Source: an uncultured Campylobacter sp.
GTDB lineage: Bacteria; Campylobacterota; Campylobacteria; Campylobacterales; Campylobacteraceae
Direction of reading: 5' to 3'
Assembly (NCBI GenBank): GCA_947090385.1
Contig: CAMUNZ010000050.1
Span: 1-7,738, forward strand
Length of the DNA: 7,738 bases
Shown one piece after another: positions 7,078-7,738 of this stretch; within the stretch, counting starts at the first letter, position 1; each line of letters opens with the position of its first letter. The position numbers and the translations under genes were made by a program. The notes under the pieces were generated by a model. It worked only from the letters and a program-made list of their open reading frames with translations. It made no database searches and had not been told where the DNA came from.

Positions 7078-7738
7078 ATGAAATTGGAAAAAACATATAA
7101 AAAAATAATTACAAAATTCGTTTTTCTTATATTTTTGCTAACTGGTGAAATTTTTGCACAAATAAAACCTATAGAAAAATCTGATTTTAATCTGGGAAAA
7201 GCCGAATTAGGAAAAGATATTTTTTTTGATGAAAGATTTAGCAGAAATCAAAAGATTTCTTGTAATACATGCCACGATTTAAATGTAAATTTCAGCGGAA
7301 GCAGCAAGATTAAAATTCAAACAAATAGGACATTAAGCGTCTTAAACTCGGCAAATAATTATTTTTTTTTCAACGATGCAAGATTTACAAATTTAAAAGA
7401 TGTTATAAAATATACTTTTTTAAACGAATATTTTTTAAACTCAAACGAACAAAGTTTAGTAAAAAAAATAGAAACAAATCCAAAATACAAAAAAGCATTT
7501 GAAAAAATTTATAAAAATATTAATTTTGAAAATATCGTTGATAGTATGGAAAATTTTTTGATTTCGTTAAATACTTTAAACTCGGAATTTGATCAATATT
7601 TAAGAGGAAATAAAGAGTTAAATAAAAAAGCAAAAAAAGGATATGAAATTTTTTTAAAAAATGGTTGTATAAATTGCCATAATGGCGTAAATTTGGGATC
7701 AAATTTGATTATAAATAAAAATGATTTTTTAAATTTTG
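7078..7738 (+). CDS. Di-haem cytochrome c peroxidase/MauG-family protein, divergent (3' end outside window)
   Basis: Family proteins reduce hydrogen peroxide in the periplasm with electrons from cytochrome c, or (MauG-like) oxidise other substrates. About 220 codons are visible. The N-terminus is a Sec signal peptide: Lys-rich start, hydrophobic FVFLIFLLTG core, likely cleavage after IFA at residue 27. Then come ELGKDIFFDERFSRNQ, the first haem site CNTCH (C62, C65, H66), a TNRTLSVLNSANN segment matching the usual RNxPTxxN stretch, and a second haem site CINCH (C197, C200, H201). The usual GHG His, the Trp of FWDGR (FFNDAR here) and the Glu-Met of the NPxEM stretch are not seen, so activity may differ from classic CcpA. 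The far part with the second haem's Met ligand is outside the window. The ATG has only a weak GGA site (7063-7065). A run of nine T (7362-7370) lies in the gene. It starts 40 bases after the yfiH-like gene with no terminator between. Confidence 0.8.
   Translation, partial: MKLEKTYKKIITKFVFLIFLLTGEIFAQIKPIEKSDFNLGKAELGKDIFFDERFSRNQKISCNTCHDLNVNFSGSSKIKIQTNRTLSVLNSANNYFFFNDARFTNLKDVIKYTFLNEYFLNSNEQSLVKKIETNPKYKKAFEKIYKNINFENIVDSMENFLISLNTLNSEFDQYLRGNKELNKKAKKGYEIFLKNGCINCHNGVNLGSNLIINKNDFLNF

Noticed and set aside
7520..7702. A 60-codon minus-strand frame inside the peroxidase-like gene
   Set aside because: It overlaps the second CxxCH region of a well-supported plus-strand gene and has no own signals; its hydrophobic stretch mirrors Lys/Asn/Phe codons on the other strand.
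1..7738. A new defence, mobile or otherwise unknown multi-gene system
   Set aside because: All seven genes belong to recognisable families with housekeeping or redox roles; there are no transposase, integrase, toxin-antitoxin, CRISPR or phage-like features, and no large unexplained non-coding region.

Overview
The window is very AT-rich and gene-dense, and most of its proteins resemble those of Campylobacterota (epsilonproteobacteria). The best guess is a low-GC Campylobacter or close relative. This rests on protein character, AAATTT-rich codon use, the bamD-lon adjacency (which I recall from Campylobacter jejuni) and a Campylobacter-style TATAAT promoter; no search was run. There is no rRNA, tRNA, CRISPR array, insertion sequence or prophage. 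No gene-free stretch reaches 300 bases; the longest is the 102-bp gap between mnmG and bioB.

Layout. Positions 1-388 are the 3' end of a bamD-like outer-membrane assembly lipoprotein gene. Nine bases later, in the same direction, is the complete ATP-dependent protease gene lon (398-2752). A strong hairpin plus T-tract ends lon and overlaps the end of the convergent gene mnmG (2777-4630, minus strand), a tRNA wobble-uridine modification enzyme. A 102-bp divergent intergenic region holds promoter-like elements and an imperfect inverted repeat. On the plus strand it leads into a tightly packed run: bioB (4733-5713, TTG start), ribE (5698-6312, overlapping bioB by 16 bases) and a YfiH/PgeF-type laccase-domain gene (6276-7037, GTG start, overlapping ribE by 37 bases). 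After 40 bases comes an exported di-haem cytochrome c peroxidase-like gene (7078 to the window end, cut off at its 3' end).

How they fit together. bamD-lon joins envelope assembly and protein quality control. bioB-ribE-yfiH looks like one translationally coupled unit carrying the last step of biotin synthesis, the last step of riboflavin synthesis, and a metal-dependent oxidoreductase/purine or peptidoglycan-editing protein. The peroxidase-like gene may be read from the same transcript, since no hairpin terminator lies before it.

I see no clearly new multi-gene system; most of the window is housekeeping. The points most worth a second look are: the biotin synthase, which has Ser where the E. 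coli enzyme has a [2Fe-2S] ligand Cys and carries extra Cys residues; the peroxidase-like protein, which lacks the usual His/Trp/Glu-Met residues of its peroxidatic half and carries a T9 tract; the divergent laccase-domain protein with its insert and Cys pairs; and the repeat around the divergent promoters.
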